Counted from the stretch's first letter, positions 36,916 through 46,549 are shown. The stretch: 58,299 bases of DNA from Oscillatoriaceae cyanobacterium M33_DOE_052 (GCA_015296065.1 DVDU01000105.1:1-58299); one strand, 5' to 3'. The notes: generated from the sequence alone by a model not told the origin. Translations and numbers: made by a program.

Positions 36916-36918
36916 TCC

Positions 36919-37509
36919 CTACTGCACTTGGCTACCGTGACTGCGGGGGTCAGAGGCACTGGCTTTGGTGGCAGTCACCGGGGCCTCAAATGCGGATGTT
37001 TGACCAGTAGAGTTAGCATAGGGTAAGGGGTTGCCAGCGGCGAGGGAAATCAGGTTTTCTTCCATAATCGATCGGGGAATTTCGCCGATCGCGCTGCCAA
37101 CCGGAGCGCCATTGGGAGTCAAAAACACAAAATGGGGAATCCCATCGATGCGGTACTTGAGGATTTCCGGCAACCACTTGCTATTATCCACATTCAGCAT
37201 CACAAAGTTAATCTGGTCTTGGTAATCCTGTTTTAACGCCTCAAGTTCTGGAGCCATTGCCTGACAGCTAGTACACCAATTAGCATAAAATTCCATCATC
37301 GTTGGTTTGCCGTTGCTCAGTGCCACCTCGAGGGGGACAGACTCCGCCGCCAACTCTGGTAAGGAAGTGGAAGTGGTATCAGTACGCAATCCCAAGAACA
37401 GAGCGACACTGAGGATCACTGCTGCCATGACAATCAGAAAATTTCTCAGAGCTTTCGCCGCTGGTGTGAGAGTCGGTTCTGGAGTCGGTTTCGGTAAATT
37501 TGCCGTCAT
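36919..37509 (-). CDS. txlA: Membrane-anchored thioredoxin-like protein (TxlA/HCF164 type)
   Basis: 196 residues. One membrane anchor (about 22-42, FLIVMAAVILSVALFLGL) precedes a thioredoxin domain with the redox pair C79-T-S-C82 (FYANWCTSCQAM) and the cis-Pro in IDGIPHFVFL. TxlA in cyanobacteria and HCF164 in plants sit in the thylakoid membrane and help cytochrome assembly and lumen redox transfer. The C-terminal 30 residues are Ala/Ser/Thr-rich and probably disordered. Its gene is divergent from the NIL-ferredoxin gene. Confidence 0.9.
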   Translation of the reverse strand: MTANLPKPTPEPTLTPAAKALRNFLIVMAAVILSVALFLGLRTDTTSTSLPELAAESVPLEVALSNGKPTMMEFYANWCTSCQAMAPELEALKQDYQDQINFVMLNVDNSKWLPEILKYRIDGIPHFVFLTPNGAPVGSAIGEIPRSIMEENLISLAAGNPLPYANSTGQTSAFEAPVTATKASASDPRSHGSQVQ

Positions 37510-37657
37510 AGTGGGCTTTTGGTGACAATTTATGAAGCAGCGTTTTTAGTTTAGCTGAATCTCTGTGACTCATAGAGGACAAATATTTGCTAAGTTAAAG
37601 TAGGGGTGGGTTTCCCACCTGCCCTTACAGGGTTATACAGGTAATCGGGGTCAAGCT

Positions 37658-38062
37658 GTGAAAAAACGTGTCACCCTGACATTTCCCAAAAATGCCATTC
37701 AGATGCCCGTGACATATCGACTGGCCAAGGATTTTAATGTGGCGGCGAATATCATCCGGGCCCTGGTGGCTCCCAACCAAATTGGCAAACTGGTGGTGGA
37801 ACTGTCGGGAGATATCGACGAACTCGAAGCGGCGATCGACTGGATGCGATCGCGTGATATCGCCGTTTCCACCGTCAGCCGGGAAATTCTCATCGACGAA
37901 GAAACCTGCGTTCACTGCGGACTTTGCACCGGGATCTGTCCCACAGAAGCTCTCAGCCTAGATGCCACCTCTTTTAAACTCAACTTCACCCGATCGCGCT
38001 GCATCGTTTGCGAGCAGTGCATTCCCACCTGTCCCGTCCAAGCCATTGCCACCAATCTCTAG
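37658..38062 (+). CDS. NIL domain-2[4Fe-4S] ferredoxin
   Basis: 134 residues, start GTG at 37658. An N-terminal NIL domain (about 1-75, an ACT-like ligand-binding fold also found on MetN transporters) is joined to a ferredoxin with two cluster motifs, CVHCGLCTGICP and CIVCEQCIPTCP (about residues 86-97 and 115-126). In methanogens and other bacteria, related NIL/ferredoxin proteins take part in homocysteine or sulfur assimilation; the cyanobacterial role is not clear to me. It might take electrons from photosystem I-linked ferredoxins, which is only a guess. Confidence 0.9.
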   Translation: MKKRVTLTFPKNAIQMPVTYRLAKDFNVAANIIRALVAPNQIGKLVVELSGDIDELEAAIDWMRSRDIAVSTVSREILIDEETCVHCGLCTGICPTEALSLDATSFKLNFTRSRCIVCEQCIPTCPVQAIATNL

Positions 38063-38136
38063 TCTCCAATTTGATGCCGAGGCATCATCAATTACAACAA
38101 CTAAAATTTTCATTCCTAGCTCAAAAATATGCCTAA

Positions 38137-38571
38137 ATGAAAATTAATCCTCCCCTTTCCATATTGCTAATTTTCATAGCCAACATTAACCTAGGATGGG
38201 TTTTGTCCCAATCAAAATCACATCCTTTAGTCTGGATTATTTCCACATTTTTTATTTTGATAATGGCCGAATCTTTAGCATCCCCTTGGGCTCTAATTAG
38301 AAACGTATTTTTTCGGTGGATGGAATCCGATACCAGAGCATTTCTTACCGCAATTTCCACCTCTTTTTTTGCAGTAGTTTTGCTTTCTTGGTTTCACATA
38401 TCAACCCATCTATTAATATTAGTAATTTCCGCATCTATTGCCAGATTAGACCTACAAACCTCAGCCGTAACCGAATTAAATGCCTTTCTGATTTTAGCGA
38501 CTTTATCTTTATTAGGATTAGGCGGTGGTTGGCTCATTTATCAAAGTCATTTTTTATTATTCAGCCATTAG
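38137..38571 (+). CDS. Small integral membrane protein, unknown function
   Basis: 144 residues with four or five predicted hydrophobic segments (about 6-24, 29-50, 66-86, 88-104 and 117-136). It has no cysteines or known motif. Codon composition is more AT-rich than its neighbours. It may be a conserved cyanobacterial membrane protein, but I cannot name a family. It follows the NIL-ferredoxin at a 74-base distance and may share its transcript. Confidence 0.7.
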   Translation: MKINPPLSILLIFIANINLGWVLSQSKSHPLVWIISTFFILIMAESLASPWALIRNVFFRWMESDTRAFLTAISTSFFAVVLLSWFHISTHLLILVISASIARLDLQTSAVTELNAFLILATLSLLGLGGGWLIYQSHFLLFSH

Positions 38572-38613
38572 ACAAACATTCTCTAAAATGAATTCAACCC
38601 CAATCAAAACACC

Positions 38614-38654
38614 AGAGGGCACAGAGAAAGATGCAATCTTCCTCTGTGCCCTCT
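38614..38654. terminator. Perfect hairpin between convergent genes
   Basis: AGAGGGCACAGAG (38614-38626) pairs exactly with CTCTGTGCCCTCT (38642-38654), with an inner AAGAT/ATCTT extension. It probably ends the membrane protein transcript; the phrase CTCTGTGCC also repeats just after it. Confidence 0.65.
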
Positions 38655-38694
38655 GTGCCTCTGTGGTTAAGCATGATATTTTTCAGCTAACATG

Positions 38695-38747
38695 AAGTCC
38701 GGTTAATTGCACATGATAACAAAGATTAGGATGATTGAACCGGACTT
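38695..38747 (-). terminator. Inverted repeat after the PEP-CTERM gene
   Basis: AAGTCCGGTT (38695-38704) and AACCGGACTT (38738-38747) are exact reverse complements, 15 bases beyond the stop of the minus-strand gene. No T-run, so this is moderate evidence only. Confidence 0.5.
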
Positions 38748-38762
38748 GACCTAATCAGATGA

Positions 38763-39629
38763 TTAAGCGATCGCTTTCCCCTGACGACGCTTGCTCAGCT
38801 TCGTGCAAACCGCACCCAAACCCAAGAAAGCCAAACCTACAGTGCTGGTAGGTTCAGGTACAGAAACACTGCCCTTGAGCGCCACCCCATCATTACCGCA
38901 TTCTAGAAAAATATTGGCAATGTAATTACCTTCACCAAGCAGCTCCTTACTGAAGCTAAACCCGATCGTTTGAGAACCAACCGCGCCAGAACCAAAGTTG
39001 CGGAAATTTAACCCCTGGGCGCTCAATTGCGCAGCACTCAGCATATTGATATTTCCCACTTTCGTGCCCGATTGAATCACATTCATAATCGAGCCAGTGC
39101 CGAAATAATCAAAAGCCGCTTGCTTCGTCGCTATATCCGTGCCTTGGGTGTTGGCTTTGTCCCAACCAGAATTGTAATACTGCTGCAAACTGCTGTAACC
39201 GTGATTGCTGGTGGCCACCCCAGTAGCTTTCACATTGCTATACACACCAGTCGTAGCGGCTAACGAGTCATTAGTCCCCGCAAAGCGGATACCAAATAGG
39301 CTGCTGCTATTGTTAGCCGTGGTAAAATTCTTGTTCGTAAAGTTAAAGAACAGGTCCCCCCAGCCAATATTGCCATCGGCGGCGCTGCTATTAGCGACGC
39401 CATTTAAAGGCGTCCCTCCCGTCAGGGCCACGAAAATATTACCTTGAGATTCTTTGACCGCCATGCCCCGAATATTATAGGCTTCACCCCCAGAACCATC
39501 TGTAAACGAGTCAATGCCGTAGTTCCAGCCGTTGTAGAGTTGACCAGCGGCGGCTGAGTCGGCTACAGACAGGAGGCAGGTGGTGGCGGCAGCAGCCGCG
39601 ATTAAACTTGTTAGGTGGCGAGCTTTCAT
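38763..39629 (-). CDS. Secreted PEP-CTERM surface protein
   Basis: 288 residues from the ATG at 39629; the 18 extra upstream codons do not look like a signal peptide. A signal peptide (about 1-27, ending SAAAG) is followed by a Gly/Asn/Ser/Thr-rich beta-type body. The C-terminus has the sorting signal VPEPTSTVGLAFLGLGAV plus the basic tail KLSKRRQGK. Such proteins are processed by exosortase and anchored or released at the surface. The body (NGWNYGIDSFTDGSGGEAY) resembles a cyanobacterial exosortase-dependent family, perhaps XDD3; I am not certain. No exosortase gene is in view. Confidence 0.88.
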   Translation of the reverse strand: MKARHLTSLIAAAAATTCLLSVADSAAAGQLYNGWNYGIDSFTDGSGGEAYNIRGMAVKESQGNIFVALTGGTPLNGVANSSAADGNIGWGDLFFNFTNKNFTTANNSSSLFGIRFAGTNDSLAATTGVYSNVKATGVATSNHGYSSLQQYYNSGWDKANTQGTDIATKQAAFDYFGTGSIMNVIQSGTKVGNINMLSAAQLSAQGLNFRNFGSGAVGSQTIGFSFSKELLGEGNYIANIFLECGNDGVALKGSVSVPEPTSTVGLAFLGLGAVCTKLSKRRQGKAIA

Positions 39630-40065
39630 GGTTGCATTCCCTACTGATTCAATTCCCTTCACACTGCTATCATAGAAAACCAATTGTGAAGGTTCAACCC
39701 TTGATGCCCCCTATTTCCTTAAAGCTATAGTAAAGATTTTTGCCCTATCTAGGTATAAACCGAACTAAATTTTCAGGGGATTAAATTTAACGGTTTAGGT
39801 CTGTAGATTTACGGATATTTTGGGTGTGGAGAATTAAGATGGTGCCCAAGGTCCACTAAATGGATGCAGGAGGTGCGGTGTCTGGCCAGAACGGCAAGGG
39901 GTGCAACCGCCGTTGTAAAATTAAACCGAGCCAAGTTTAAATCTGACCCAAGCCATAGCCCCACCAGCTTATTGAGGGCCAAGAGCGCCATCTGGCTAGG
40001 AATGTGGGGTATTTGCCGGAAAGGCGGCTGGTGGTCTGTGGGAGAAGAGCCTAGAGGTGGAGATA
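39630..40065. other. Divergent promoter region between the PEP-CTERM gene and lepB
   Basis: An AT-rich part (39630-39830) probably carries the PEP-CTERM gene's promoter. The remaining 230 bases contain open frames on both strands, but their composition (Arg/Pro-rich) suggests shadow frames. No known RNA recognised. Confidence 0.4.
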
Positions 40066-40638
40066 ATGACATCAGAGCAGAAGAATTTGCCAGGAACGGA
40101 AAAACAGGGGCAAGTCTGGAAGTGGGTGCGGGAAAACATTCTGATTTTATTGTTGGCTCTGGGGTTAGCTCTGACCCTGCGAGCTTTTGTGGCGGAACCG
40201 AGGTATATCCCCTCAGACTCAATGGTGCCCACCTTGGAGATGGGCGATCGCCTCGTGGTGGAAAAAATCTCCTATCGGTTCCGGTCTCCCGAAAGAGGCG
40301 AAATCGTCGTCTTCGACCCACCCCCATTGCTACAGATCCAGGGATTCACCAAAGACCAAGCCTTCATCAAAAGAGTCATTGGCGAACCCGGGCAACTCCT
40401 GGAAGTCAAAGAGGGCCTAGTTTACCTCAACCAGGAACCCCTCACCGAAGCATATACCGCCGAACCTCCCGCCTACCACTGGGGACCAAAAGTGATACCC
40501 GATCGGCAGCTATTCGTTATGGGGGATAACCGCAACAACAGCAACGACTCCCACATCTGGGGATTCTTACCCGCCGATAACATCATTGGCAGGGCAGTAT
40601 TTCGCTTTTGGCCACCCAACCGGATCGGTTTTCTCTAA
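40066..40638 (+). CDS. lepB: Signal peptidase I
   Basis: 190 residues from the ATG at 40066 with AGAGG eight bases upstream (an in-frame GTG lies three codons before). One N-terminal membrane anchor (about 24-42) precedes the catalytic Ser52 (IPSDSMVPTL) and the general base Lys102 (FIKRVIGEPG). The substrate-binding and late boxes GDRLVVEKISY and FVMGDNRNNSNDSHIWGFL are intact. It removes signal peptides at the plasma or thylakoid membrane. Its divergent neighbour is a secreted PEP-CTERM protein, a plausible but not special client. Confidence 0.96.
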   Translation: MTSEQKNLPGTEKQGQVWKWVRENILILLLALGLALTLRAFVAEPRYIPSDSMVPTLEMGDRLVVEKISYRFRSPERGEIVVFDPPPLLQIQGFTKDQAFIKRVIGEPGQLLEVKEGLVYLNQEPLTEAYTAEPPAYHWGPKVIPDRQLFVMGDNRNNSNDSHIWGFLPADNIIGRAVFRFWPPNRIGFL

Positions 40639-40789
40639 AACCAAATTACAGATTACCGCAGTTTCCACAAATCCAGCCCCCAGTTGGGGGAAAACCCCAC
40701 TGCATAGGTAGATTAAAATAGGAAATGATAAAGCGGTAATCCCCACGAGGTGGGGAAAAAACAATAACAATAAACAGCGGGTGTTAGCA

Positions 40790-41113
40790 ATGAGTTTTTT
40801 TGAATCAGAAATCGTCCAGCAAGAAGCCAAGCAAATATTTGAGGACTACCAATCCCTGCTCCAGCTTGGCAGCAAATACGGCCAGTTTGACCGAGAAGGC
40901 AAAAAAATATTCATCGACCAAATGGAAGCGATGATGGAGCGCTATCGCATCTTTATGAAGCGGTTTGAACTCTCAGAAGACTTCGCCGCCAAAATGACCG
41001 TCGAACAGCTAAAGACCCATTTAAGTCAATTTGGTATGACCCCTCAGCAAATGTTCGACCAGATGCACCTCACCCTCGAGAGGATGAAATCTGAGGTAGA
41101 AAAGCAGTCATAA
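40790..41113 (+). CDS. DUF1825 family protein
   Basis: 107 residues from the ATG at 40790 (MSFFESEIVQQEAKQIFEDYQ in two blocks). A mostly helical, charged protein with repeated acidic/basic runs (MEAMMERYRIFMKRFELSEDF), typical of the DUF1825 family that is conserved across cyanobacteria. No biochemical role is known to me. The upstream hairpin CCCCACGAGGTGGGG (40741-40755) followed by A6 is not a plus-strand terminator and may be a leader element. Confidence 0.88.
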   Translation: MSFFESEIVQQEAKQIFEDYQSLLQLGSKYGQFDREGKKIFIDQMEAMMERYRIFMKRFELSEDFAAKMTVEQLKTHLSQFGMTPQQMFDQMHLTLERMKSEVEKQS

Positions 41114-41193
41114 AGGGGAGGATGATGGCTGACGGGGGGTTGACCTTTGCCACAACCAAGCCAACCACAACCAACCGCCCCCCCGGGATAACA

Positions 41194-43119
41194 TCATCGA
41201 GGCGGATCGAAATCCGAGGGAGGCCGGAAGTATTCCACCGGCGTATTATACATAGCTTGGTGCATAAAATCCTGCCAAATCGGCGCCACAGTGGTGCCAC
41301 CCGTAGAGCCTCGTGCTAGGGGAGTGTAATCATCATTCCCCACCCAAACCGCCGCTGCTAGCTGGGGGGTGTAGCCCACAAACCAAATATCCCGTTCTGA
41401 AGAGGTCGTCCCAGTCTTACCAGCAGCAGGTCGGCCAATTCGCGCCCGGGTTGCCGTCCCCTGACTAATTACCCCTTGTAGCACGCTATTGAGAGAAGCC
41501 GCCGCCCAGGAGTTTAAAATCAATCGGGGTTTGGGAGTGTTATCGAGCAAAATATTGCCGCTACTGTCGGTGACTTGGACGATAAACGTCGTGTCAGAAT
41601 GCCAGCCATTATTGGCAAAAGTGGCATAAGCACCCGCCATTTCCATCGGCGTCAAATCCACAGCACCCAAAGGCAGGGAAATCACCGGCTGCATCGGACT
41701 CTTAATCCCCAACAGGCGGCAAACCTCAATCACTTTGCTTAGCCCCACGGACTGTCCAATTTTGACCGCAGGGATATTGCTGGACAGCTCCAAAGCGCGG
41801 CGAACAGTCATCGCCCCAGAAAAGCCGCCACCGTAGTTCATGGGGGAGTAATAGGATGTGCCGTCACGATAGCTCACCGGGGTATCCATAACCGTGGATT
41901 CTGGTGAGAATTTCCCCGAAGCAAAAGCCGTGTAATAAACAAACGGCTTGAACGCAGAACCGGGCTGGCGGCGAGCTTGCACAGCGCGGTTGAATTGGCT
42001 CTGCTCGAAATCGGCTCCCCCCACCATTGCTTTGACAAAGTGGGTTCTGGGGTCCACCGCTACCAGGGCAATTTGACCTTGTTTGGCGTCATAAAAAGTG
42101 CCTTGGTAGTATAGCTGCTGGTGCCAGCGGCGCACGGTTTTTTCCGCCATCCGCTGGAAGTTCATATCGATCGTGGTTTGCACCCGCATCCCGCCTTTGA
42201 GGACTGCCTCTCTGCCAAAACGCTGATTCAACTCCTGAACCACCGCTTCTGTGACGTAAGGGAGCTGACTACTGGGAAAAGAAGTGATTTTACCCACGAG
42301 CAGGGGTTGTTTTTTGGCCTCGGCGGCTTCTTCCGCACTGATCCATTTCAGATCCCGCATCCGATTGAGGACTAAAGCCTGTCTCTGTTTGGCTGTGGTG
42401 TAGCTCACAAAGGGGCTGTAGTCTTCCGGGGCTTGGATAATACCAGCCATCATCGCCCCTTCGGCCAGAGTTAGTTCAGAAGCTGACTTGTTGAAATAGC
42501 TCCTAGCGGCGGTTTCCACGCCATAGAGGTTATGACCCCAGTAAACCTGATTCAGGTACAGCTCAAAAATGTCGTCTTTGCCGAAGATTTGCTCTAAGCG
42601 AATTGACAACACTGCCTCCGCGGCTTTGCGACTGAGAGCCCGCGTGGGAGAAAGGAAGAGGTTTTTCACCAACTGCATGGTGAGGGTGGATGCCCCTTCC
42701 ACGGTGCCACCGCGCTCCAAGTTGACTAACATGGCACGCATCACCCCACCAGGGTTAATTCCATAGTGCTGGTAGAAGTGGCTATCTTCAATAGCCAGTA
42801 CGGCTCGCTTGAGGTTGGGAGAGATTTTGTCCAGGGGCACTACTTCCCGGTTGGCTTCATCGTGGAGGCTGGTCAGCAGCTTGCCGTTGATGTCGTAGAT
42901 GTGGGTGGTTTCTGTAGGGACGTAGTTGCGCAATACCCGCACATCTGGGAGGTTGCGGAAGCTCAGAGCCAAGCCGACCAGTCCCCCAGCTACCACGGAG
43001 CTGGCGAGCATCGTAATTCCCAGCAGGGTTCCTGCCGTGACCTTGCTCACATCCTGCAAAAAATTGAACAGGGGTGCTGAGTCTCGAGGTGGATTTTGTC
43101 TGATGGTGTTAGAAGACAC
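41194..43119 (-). CDS. Class A penicillin-binding protein (PBP1A type)
   Basis: 641 residues, bifunctional peptidoglycan synthase. One membrane anchor (about 29-52), then a GT51 glycosyltransferase domain (about 75-255) with EDSHFYQHYGINPGG, GASTLTMQLVKN and RKAAEAVLSIRLEQIFGK. The transpeptidase domain (about 320-620) shows the SxxK motif (QPGSAFKPF), the SxN motif (ELSSNIPAVK) and KTGTT (AAGKTGTTSSERDIWF). It polymerises and crosslinks murein on the outer face of the plasma membrane. It is convergent with the DUF1825 gene. Cyanobacteria hold several paralogues, so I give no numbered symbol. Confidence 0.95.
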   Translation of the reverse strand: MSSNTIRQNPPRDSAPLFNFLQDVSKVTAGTLLGITMLASSVVAGGLVGLALSFRNLPDVRVLRNYVPTETTHIYDINGKLLTSLHDEANREVVPLDKISPNLKRAVLAIEDSHFYQHYGINPGGVMRAMLVNLERGGTVEGASTLTMQLVKNLFLSPTRALSRKAAEAVLSIRLEQIFGKDDIFELYLNQVYWGHNLYGVETAARSYFNKSASELTLAEGAMMAGIIQAPEDYSPFVSYTTAKQRQALVLNRMRDLKWISAEEAAEAKKQPLLVGKITSFPSSQLPYVTEAVVQELNQRFGREAVLKGGMRVQTTIDMNFQRMAEKTVRRWHQQLYYQGTFYDAKQGQIALVAVDPRTHFVKAMVGGADFEQSQFNRAVQARRQPGSAFKPFVYYTAFASGKFSPESTVMDTPVSYRDGTSYYSPMNYGGGFSGAMTVRRALELSSNIPAVKIGQSVGLSKVIEVCRLLGIKSPMQPVISLPLGAVDLTPMEMAGAYATFANNGWHSDTTFIVQVTDSSGNILLDNTPKPRLILNSWAAASLNSVLQGVISQGTATRARIGRPAAGKTGTTSSERDIWFVGYTPQLAAAVWVGNDDYTPLARGSTGGTTVAPIWQDFMHQAMYNTPVEYFRPPSDFDPPR

Positions 43120-43826
43120 GGCGATTTCACTTCCTCACTAAACCAGAGGGAAAAAAAATTTTCAGAGTCAGAGCCACAAAATTTGGTGATGCTCCGCATA
43201 CCTGTGCCCATCGGGATTGGGCTGTTGCAGGGCGATGCTGATGCGACGCCTAAAGGTGTTCGCAGGTGGCCAAGGTGCTGCCCGGGAGGGCGTTTTGGCT
43301 TAGCACCCCCAATGAGTGCCGCCGCTCGCGATCGCCTATACTAAGAATCCATAGGTCTTAAGCACAGCTACCAAGGCGGTGGGAGAGCTAAAGCCCCAGA
43401 GATGGGCGAGATGGGGAAGAGGGGGGTACTGGGGAAGAGGGGGAAGAGCCCACCCTCCCCCAGTACCCCTCGCTGGGAGAGATCATGGCCACTGGTAGCT
43501 GACTTTACTATAACCATTCTTCTGCAACTGATTATCTTGCCTCATCCGGGATCATCCGGACTTCCTACCAATTGCCAGCGATAGATTTTGGGGACCTGGA
43601 TATTGGGCATGGTTTGGAACACAGATATAAGATTAATTTTGCTGTGGAATTTTTGCACTTATTATAGTAGGGGCACAGCATCAGTATCCTCTAAGATTGA
43701 CTATAGAGGGCGCTTCGCCTTAGCCCCCAAGGAGATGGTATCTGGGCTGCTCCTTCTGGGCTGCCTCTGTCTGATGTAGCATGAATCTCTGACATTGGCT
43801 TTCTTCATCCCAACTGTTACCACAGC
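43120..43826. other. Long divergent intergenic region upstream of tyrS
   Basis: About 700 bases. It contains a nested hairpin at 43274-43307, a G-rich GGGGAAGAGGGGG module with its C-rich partner (about 43400-43465) and a small GGGGCACAGCATC phrase near 43670. I see no gene; short frames here read through repeats. Confidence 0.5.
43274..43307. other. Nested hairpin with a GNRA-type loop
   Basis: GGTGCT (43274-43279) pairs with AGCACC (43302-43307). Inside it GCCC and GGGC (43280-43291) pair around GGGA, a GNRA tetraloop sequence. It could belong to a structured RNA or be chance. Confidence 0.35.
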
Positions 43827-45056
43827 ATGACTTCTATCGGTTCGCATTTCACCAATGACTTGTCCTGGCTCGATCGCGGGGTCACGGAAATTTTCCCCCA
43901 TGTCCCCAACTCCACCGACCCGATCGAGAATTTAACACAGCGACTACAAAGCTCGGAACGCCCCCTGCGGGTTAAACTCGGCATCGACCCCACCGGTGCT
44001 GACCTGCACCTCGGTCACAGCATCCCTGTGCGCAAGCTGCGCGCTTTTCAGGATGCTGGTCATGTGGCTGTTTTGATTATCGGCGATTTTACCGCACGCA
44101 TCGGCGACCCCACAGGCAAATCGGAAGTGCGCCGCCAGCTCACCCCAGAGCAAGTCCGGGAAAACGCCCAAACTTACCTTGACCAAGTTAGTCAAATTTT
44201 AGATTTCCACACCCCCGGACGCTTGGAAATTCGCTATAACTCCGAGTGGCTCTCCCAACTAGATTTAGCCAAAATTCTGGAACTACTCGGTACGATGACG
44301 GTGGGACAGATGCTGGCGAAAGAAGGTTTTGCCCAACGCTATGAAACCGGCAATCCTATATTCCTCCATGAATTCCTCTATCCTCTGATGCAGGGTTATG
44401 ATTCTGTGGCGGTACGCGCCGATGTGGAATTAGGCGGGACTGACCAGAAATTTAATATTGCTGTGGGTCGAGATTTGCAGCGCCATTTCGGTCAAACACC
44501 CCAGTTTGGTGTCTTGCTGCCCATTTTGCTGGGTACTGATGGCGCCCAGAAAATGTCCAAATCCCTTAACAATTATGTGGGTTTGCGCGAAGACCCACTG
44601 ACGATGTATTCCAAGCTGGAAAAAACTCCCGATGCTTTGATTAAAGATTATTTTGAATTATTGACAAATCTGCCTTTAGATGCACTGCCGGAAAATCCCC
44701 GGGAGCGGCAAAAGCTGCTGGCAGTGGAAATCGTTTCTCAATATTGGGGGCAACAGGCGGCTCAGGATGCCCAAGCCGCCGCCATGACTCTGGTGCAGGG
44801 TGATGCTTCTCAAGCCCAAGCGGTGCCAGAGTTTTCTCTGGGGGGGGTGGAGTTCCCGGCGAAGTTATTTTATCTCCTGAGTGCTAGCGGTTTGTGTAAA
44901 AGCAGCGGTGAAGGACGCCGCCAAATTGAAGGTGGAGCGGTGCGTATCGATGGCGATCGCATTGATGATATCAACCTCACCTTTACCACCCCCGCCGACC
45001 TCCACGGCAAAGTCTTACAAGTCGGCAAAAAGAAATTCGCTCGCCTCGTCCCCTAA
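43827..45056 (+). CDS. tyrS: Tyrosyl-tRNA synthetase
   Basis: 409 residues. Class I signature HLGHS (about residues 61-65), [14 protein letters not shown] (about 195-208) and KMSKS (about 239) are exact; a C-terminal S4 RNA-binding domain begins near residue 345 ([21 protein letters not shown]). The HLGH and GGTDQKFN patterns place it with the TyrZ-like form common in cyanobacteria. It attaches tyrosine to its tRNA. pyrF follows after 35 bases, probably in the same transcript. Confidence 0.97.
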   Translation: MTSIGSHFTNDLSWLDRGVTEIFPHVPNSTDPIENLTQRLQSSERPLRVKLGIDPTGADLHLGHSIPVRKLRAFQDAGHVAVLIIGDFTARIGDPTGKSEVRRQLTPEQVRENAQTYLDQVSQILDFHTPGRLEIRYNSEWLSQLDLAKILELLGTMTVGQMLAKEGFAQRYETGNPIFLHEFLYPLMQGYDSVAVRADVELGGTDQKFNIAVGRDLQRHFGQTPQFGVLLPILLGTDGAQKMSKSLNNYVGLREDPLTMYSKLEKTPDALIKDYFELLTNLPLDALPENPRERQKLLAVEIVSQYWGQQAAQDAQAAAMTLVQGDASQAQAVPEFSLGGVEFPAKLFYLLSASGLCKSSGEGRRQIEGGAVRIDGDRIDDINLTFTTPADLHGKVLQVGKKKFARLVP

Positions 45057-45091
45057 TCCCAAATCGGTAATATATGCAGGTTAAAAGTTAA

Positions 45092-45796
45092 ATGGCAGTC
45101 CTCGATAAAATTATTGTCGCCCTCGATGTCAGTACGGAAGCTGACGCCATATCCCTGATCGACACTCTCCCCCAAGTCAGCTTCTGGAAAGTCGGCTTAG
45201 AGTTATTCGTCAGTACCGGTCCGGCTATCCTGGCCTACCTCAAAGCGCGACAAAAACGTGTCTTTTTAGACCTCAAGCTGCACGATATCCCCAACACGAT
45301 CGCTAGCGCCTGCCGCGCCGCCGCCCGTTATAACGTAGATTTGCTCACCATCCATGCCACCTGCGGACGCCCTGCCCTCCAACAAGCCCAGGCAGCTTTA
45401 GAGTCCAGCGCCACCGACCACCCCCCCAAACTCATCGCCATCACTGTCCTCACCAGTCTGAACTCCCGAGATTTAGCCCTAGACTTGAAAGTACCCATAG
45501 AACTGCCAGAATACGCCCTTCATATGGCATTGCTGGCACAAGAATGCGGTTTACCTGGTGCCGTCTGTTCCCCCCAAGAAGCCGCCCAGTTGCGGCAAGT
45601 ATGTGGCCGAGACTTTCTCCTCGTTTGTCCTGGAGTCCGTCCCAAATGGGCAGCCGCCGGGGATCAACGCCGCGCCATGACCCCAAAAGAAGCACTGCGG
45701 GCGGGCGCTGATTATCTCGTCATCGGACGCCCCATTACTGCCGCCGATGACCCCGCCGCTGCCGTGGACCGCCTGTGCCAAGAAATAGAAATTTAA
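45092..45796 (+). CDS. pyrF: Orotidine 5'-phosphate decarboxylase
   Basis: 234 residues, TIM-barrel. Catalytic set Asp-Lys-x-x-Asp is in [13 protein letters not shown] (about residues 59-71). IIVALDV at the start and the late phosphate-binding VCPGVRP and DYLVIGRPI segments agree. It makes UMP from OMP in pyrimidine synthesis. No other pyr gene is near. Confidence 0.96.
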   Translation: MAVLDKIIVALDVSTEADAISLIDTLPQVSFWKVGLELFVSTGPAILAYLKARQKRVFLDLKLHDIPNTIASACRAAARYNVDLLTIHATCGRPALQQAQAALESSATDHPPKLIAITVLTSLNSRDLALDLKVPIELPEYALHMALLAQECGLPGAVCSPQEAAQLRQVCGRDFLLVCPGVRPKWAAAGDQRRAMTPKEALRAGADYLVIGRPITAADDPAAAVDRLCQEIEI

Positions 45797-45802
45797 TCAG
45801 CT

Positions 45803-46549
45803 ATGTGGCAGGGACAAAGATTATTTTTACTTCTAGTTTGCATAATTAGTCCCTGGTGCTATCCTGTGGCTATGGCCAGTACCCCCAAAGCCTGCGGTGA
45901 TGACTTGGAAAGCACGATCGGGCAGATGCTCCCCCAACTCCCCGCTTATGCCAACCGCGCTTTCCACCGCCGCCGCCCCCCCCAGGAACCCTATACCCCC
46001 ACCTATGTCATCCTGGCGGGAAAGCCTGAGTTTGAGCCCCTCCCGATCGGGGACTGGGGGACGGGGGGGAGTGTGGGGAGTGTGGGGAGTGTGGGGAGTG
46101 TGGGGAGTAATCTTCCCCCTCTTCCCCCTCCTCCCACCCCTCTCCCTCCTCCCCCTCTCCCCCCGACTCTCCCGGTCCTTCCGCCTTATCCAGTGGATAT
46201 GCGGGTTCCCCAGTGGAGCGGCGGGACCTCCGTCCCCCGATCGAGCGAAGCCGAACCGCCATCCCCCAGTCCCCCCAGGGTCCCCACCGGCGAGACGGGC
46301 GAACCACAGCAAGCCTTTATCACCACCCTGGAGCGACAATATACCCCCAACGGCGTAGTATTTCTCCAGCGTTTCCACTGGCTGTTTTTGACGAAAGTGG
46401 CTGATGGCTGGGAGTTGGTGCAGATGTTTTCCATCCAAGGACCGACCCAAGCCGGTCAACCCCCGACGCCACCAGAAGAAAGCAGGGATAGTTTTATCGG
46501 GGAGGCGATTCGCTCTTGGTTACAAGATTGTCGCTCTCAGAGTCAATAG
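45803..46549 (+). CDS. Secreted protein of unknown function with repeat-derived central region
   Basis: 248 residues starting seven bases after pyrF ends. A signal peptide (about 1-25, LFLLLVCIISPWCYPVAMAS) precedes a conserved-looking N-terminal piece (CGDDLESTIGQMLPQLPAYANRA in two parts, to about residue 75). Residues 85-170 or so are low-complexity (GSVGSVGSVGS, then Pro-rich PPPTPLPPPPLPP, then SSEAEPPSPSPP) and come from G-rich repeats that also occur elsewhere in the window. The C-terminal 80 residues (YTPNGVVFLQRFHWLFLTKVADGWELVQMF in parts, DSFIGEAIRSWLQDC) return to ordinary composition. The two ends probably form the real domain. I do not recognise its family. Confidence 0.8.
   Translation: MWQGQRLFLLLVCIISPWCYPVAMASTPKACGDDLESTIGQMLPQLPAYANRAFHRRRPPQEPYTPTYVILAGKPEFEPLPIGDWGTGGSVGSVGSVGSVGSNLPPLPPPPTPLPPPPLPPTLPVLPPYPVDMRVPQWSGGTSVPRSSEAEPPSPSPPRVPTGETGEPQQAFITTLERQYTPNGVVFLQRFHWLFLTKVADGWELVQMFSIQGPTQAGQPPTPPEESRDSFIGEAIRSWLQDCRSQSQ
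46055..46276. repeat. G-rich repeat module inserted in frame in the secreted protein gene
   Basis: Four GTGTGGGGA nonamers (46071-46106), GTAATC and TTCCCCCTC units; bases 46089-46130 are identical to intergenic 31880-31921. Bases 46243-46276 match 57265-57298 with one difference. The nonamer length keeps the frame during expansion. Confidence 0.92.

Noticed and set aside
39809-40327. 172-codon minus-strand frame overlapping lepB
   Set aside because: Arg/Pro/Ser-rich shadow of the well-supported signal peptidase gene.
40741-40757. CCCCACGAGGTGGGG hairpin with adjacent A6 considered as a terminator
   Set aside because: On the plus strand it is followed by A and not T; on the minus strand the T-run precedes the stem. 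Neither strand gives an intrinsic terminator.
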